Shown here: piece by piece, positions 61,717-64,000 of the stretch
Position numbering within the stretch: position 1 is the stretch's first letter
Layout: every line of letters starts with the position of its first letter
From: Polymorphum gilvum SL003B-26A1
Lineage (GTDB): Bacteria > Pseudomonadota > Alphaproteobacteria > Rhizobiales > Stappiaceae
Assembly: GCF_000192745.1 (NCBI RefSeq)
Contig: NC_015259.1
Span: 310,001 to 374,000, forward strand
Length of the DNA stretch: 64,000 bases
Direction of reading: 5' to 3'
Notes under the pieces: model-generated
The model's input: only the letters and a program-made list of their open reading frames with translations
What the model was told of the DNA's origin: nothing
The model's database searches: none
Translations under genes and position numbers: made by a program

Positions 61717-62640
61717 TTGCAATCAAAACCTTTGCGCATCGGAACGCGCGGCAGCGCCCTCGCCCTCGCCCAGGCCCATGAGACCCGTGCGCGGCTGATG
61801 GCCGCCCACGGCCTTGCCGAGGACGCGTTCGAGATCGTCGTCATCAAGACCTCCGGCGACCGCATCCTCGACCGGCCGCTGTCGGAGGTCGGCGGCAAGG
61901 GCCTGTTCACGAAGGAGATCGAGGAGGCGCTGCTCGATGACCGCATAGACCTTGCCGTGCATTCCTCCAAGGACATGCCGACGCTCCTGCCCGATGGCCT
62001 GGCACTGACCGCCTTCCTGCCGCGCGAGGACGTACGCGACGCCTTCGTCTCGCCGAAGGCGAAGATGCTCATGGACCTGCCGCAGGGTGCGGTCGTCGGC
62101 TCGTCGTCGCTGCGCCGCCAGGCGATGATCAAGCGCCTGCGTCCCGACATCGAGGTCGTCATGTACCGCGGCAACGTGCAGACCCGGCTGCAGAAACTGG
62201 AAGACGGTGCGGTCGACGCGACGCTGCTCGCCTATGCCGGCCTGAGGCGCCTCGGACTTGCCGACGTGGTCACCAGCCTGCTCGACACCGACGCCTTCCT
62301 GCCGGCTGTCGGACAAGGCGCCATCTGCATCGAGAGCCGGGTGGAGGATGCTGCCACACTCGGCCTGCTCGCCGCCATCCACGACCGCGAGACGGAGATC
62401 CGGCTGACCGCCGAACGGGCCTTCCTGGCCGAACTGGACGGTTCCTGCCGCACGCCGATCGGCGGTCTGGCGCGGATCGACGGCGACCGCCTGTCGCTGG
62501 CCGGCATCATCCTGCGTCCCGACGGCAGCGAGGCGCACGAGATCGCCCGCGAGGGCGCCGTCGCCGACGCCGAGGCGATCGGCCGCGAGGCCGGCCGCAC
62601 GCTCAAGGCCGCCGGCGGGCCCGGTTTCTTCGCGGCCTGA
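61717..62640 (+). CDS. hemC: Hydroxymethylbilane synthase
   Basis: HemC condenses four porphobilinogens. The 307-residue protein shows [32 protein letters not shown] and [12 protein letters not shown]. The dipyrromethane cofactor attaches to Cys244 ([11 protein letters not shown]). The TTG at 61717 is taken as start because the residues it adds (MQSKP) are typical. There is no nearer ATG. Confidence 0.94.
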   Translation: MQSKPLRIGTRGSALALAQAHETRARLMAAHGLAEDAFEIVVIKTSGDRILDRPLSEVGGKGLFTKEIEEALLDDRIDLAVHSSKDMPTLLPDGLALTAFLPREDVRDAFVSPKAKMLMDLPQGAVVGSSSLRRQAMIKRLRPDIEVVMYRGNVQTRLQKLEDGAVDATLLAYAGLRRLGLADVVTSLLDTDAFLPAVGQGAICIESRVEDAATLGLLAAIHDRETEIRLTAERAFLAELDGSCRTPIGGLARIDGDRLSLAGIILRPDGSEAHEIAREGAVADAEAIGREAGRTLKAAGGPGFFAA

Positions 62641-62655
62641 GGAGGCCGTCGCGCC

Positions 62656-63357
62656 ATGCGCTTCCTGGTCACCCGACCCCAGCCCGACTGCGCCCGCACG
62701 GCACAGCGGCTGCGGGCGCTGGGCCACGAGGCGGTCGAGGCGCCGCTGCTCGCCATCGTCGAGACGCCGCCCGAAAGCTTCGACCTCTCCGGCGTCGGCG
62801 CGCTGGCGGTAACCAGCGGGCGTGCCCTGGCCGTCCTCGCCGGCCATCGCCAGCAGGACGTCCTCGTCGGCCTGCCGCTCTACGCCGTCGGCGATCGCAC
62901 CGCGGAACGCGCCAGGGCGCTCGGCTTTGCCACGGTGATCGCGGCCGGCGGTGACGTCGCCGCCCTGGCGGAACGCATCGCCGCCGATGGCGTTCGACAG
63001 ACGGTGCTCTATCCCGCTGCGCGCGAGCGGGCCGGCGATCTGGAAGGCCTGCTCGCCGCCCGCGGCGTCGCCTGCCGGACGGTCGAGGTCTACCGCAGCG
63101 AACCGGTCGACGCGCTGCCCGACGCCGTCGCGGCCGCGCTCGCCGCCGAGGCCTTCGACGCGGTGCTGGTCTATTCCGCGCGCACCGCCGGGGCACTGGC
63201 CGCGCTCCTGGCACGGGCCGGTCCGGCCGCTCGAAGGCCGCGCGTGGTGGCGATCTCCGCGGCGGCCGGCGCACCGCTCGACGCCCTGGCCGATGTCGAG
63301 GCTGCGGACCGGCCCGACGAGGCGGCGCTGATCGCGCGGGCCTTAAGCGCCTGTTAA
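62656..63357 (+). CDS. hemD: Uroporphyrinogen-III synthase
   Basis: HemD closes and inverts ring D of hydroxymethylbilane. It is a poorly conserved family. The 233-residue length, the start MRFLVTRPQPDCARTAQRL, VTSGRAL, LYPAARERAGDL and a C-terminal ISAAAGAPL fit. It starts 15 bases after hemC and precedes the mitofilin-like gene. Confidence 0.9.
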   Translation: MRFLVTRPQPDCARTAQRLRALGHEAVEAPLLAIVETPPESFDLSGVGALAVTSGRALAVLAGHRQQDVLVGLPLYAVGDRTAERARALGFATVIAAGGDVAALAERIAADGVRQTVLYPAARERAGDLEGLLAARGVACRTVEVYRSEPVDALPDAVAAALAAEAFDAVLVYSARTAGALAALLARAGPAARRPRVVAISAAAGAPLDALADVEAADRPDEAALIARALSAC

Positions 63358-63491
63358 CTGCGGCTGGCGCGTCGTGGATGCCGCGTTGCGGCATTTCGCC
63401 CTTTCGTTGCGGTTCCGCCCCGGCGGCGACCGTGTATAGTTGAGCAGGTCCGTCCCGGTGCAGGGACGTGCGCGGGAGAGGAGGACAGGCA

Positions 63492-64000
63492 ATGGTATCC
63501 GACAAGGACAAGCCCGGCACGACAGCCTCCGCCGGCAGCTCCGGATCGTCCGGCACGACCGGGCGGCGCCCGGTGACCATCGACCTGAAGGCCGAGAAGG
63601 TGGAGCCGCGCACGCCGCCGTCCTCGGCTGCGGCTGGAACCGCGACATCCGGCAAGTCCGACACATCCCCGGACAAGCCCGCTGCGCCGGCGTCGAAGCC
63701 GGGCGGCGCCACGGCAGGCGCGGCAGAGGCGACCAAGACCGGGCCGGCCAGGCCCGAGGCGCAGAAACCCGAGGCGCAGAAACCCGAGGCTCCGGCGACT
63801 GCGGCGAAGACCGAGACCGCGAAAGCTGAGACCGCAAAGCCGGCAGAGGCCGTATCGGAGTCCAAGCCGTCAGGTGCGTCCGCGGCGACGGCCGCCGGCT
63901 CCTCCCCAGGCTCGAAATCTCCCGAGCCCAAGCCGTCCGAGCCCGAAAAGGCGTCCACGATGGCGCCGCCGGTCGTGGCGGAGCGCCCGGGCCTCGGCGT
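63492..64000 (+). CDS. Mitofilin/Mic60-like inner-membrane protein (5' part only)
   Basis: The open frame starts at ATG 63492 with GGAGG upstream and runs off the window end after about 169 codons. The visible part is a low-complexity, Ala/Pro/Ser/Thr/Glu/Lys-rich cytoplasmic tail that includes tandem PEAQK repeats (63759-63794). No membrane segment has been reached. In alphaproteobacteria the gene after hemD commonly encodes a Mic60-like protein with such a tail, one transmembrane helix, coiled coil and mitofilin domain. The assignment therefore rests on context plus composition. Confidence 0.65.
   Translation, partial: MVSDKDKPGTTASAGSSGSSGTTGRRPVTIDLKAEKVEPRTPPSSAAAGTATSGKSDTSPDKPAAPASKPGGATAGAAEATKTGPARPEAQKPEAQKPEAPATAAKTETAKAETAKPAEAVSESKPSGASAATAAGSSPGSKSPEPKPSEPEKASTMAPPVVAERPGLG

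Noticed and set aside
1-64000. CRISPR arrays
   Set aside because: No set of regularly spaced identical repeats was found. The repeats seen are palindromes, a two-copy leader block and short tandem duplications.

Overview
The window is GC-rich DNA from an alphaproteobacterium, most likely of the order Hyphomicrobiales (Rhizobiales). This rests on several things: the hemC-hemD-mitofilin-like order beside a divergent tsaD, a CobST cobaltochelatase pair, ethylmalonyl-CoA (EMC) pathway genes, a pqqABCDE operon and the small-gene/xerD/aroK/aroB neighbourhood. I do not assign a genus.

Positions 1-10472 are the right-hand part of an integrated mobile element. It ends in a 45-nt copy of the 3' half of a tRNA-Gly(GCC) gene (10428-10472), with a P4-type integrase just inside that end. 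The left end and the intact tRNA lie outside the window. The element carries a ParB-like protein, an ArdC-type antirestriction protein and a small macro-like protein. Its cargo is a two-gene unit of a 58-aa acidic protein and an 817-aa Rad50-like ATPase with a zinc hook and a C-terminal zinc ribbon (4565-7191), a membrane-anchored protein of unknown function and a toxin-antitoxin pair. The ATPase unit is the best candidate here for a poorly described defence system.

From 10473 onward the sequence looks chromosomal. A decayed dctM fragment is followed by a redox/gas-sensing group (cytochrome c, Rrf2 regulator, protoglobin, chemoreceptor) and envelope genes (MipA, pentapeptide repeats, two L,D-transpeptidases). 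Next come 3-hydroxybutyrate dehydrogenase, ispG, pdxY, accA, rpmB, yhhQ, cobT/cobS, a DnaJ protein, bolA, a CNNM/CBS transporter, aroB/aroK and xerD.

From 36.8 to 45.5 kb is a carbon-assimilation region. It holds mesaconyl-CoA hydratase, an SbtA-type bicarbonate transporter with a PII-like SbtB partner, a beta-carbonic anhydrase, and divergent crotonyl-CoA carboxylase/reductase and ethylmalonyl-CoA mutase. The carboxylase consumes CO2, so the inorganic-carbon genes may feed it. A double-receiver response regulator with a coupled leader peptide sits in the middle.

The rest holds pqqA-E, a DMT transporter, asd, leuB, a TauE/SafE permease, an EAL-CBS-GGDEF protein, an M20 peptidase, methyltransferase-EVE-YciI genes, gpsA-nudix, tsaD and the start of the hem/mitofilin operon. 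Upstream of asd is an unannotated threonine-rich leader ORF, followed by a stem that would hide the asd ribosome-binding site. This looks like an amino-acid-sensing leader and is the most interesting regulatory find. Several perfect inverted repeats in intergenic spaces are listed separately.
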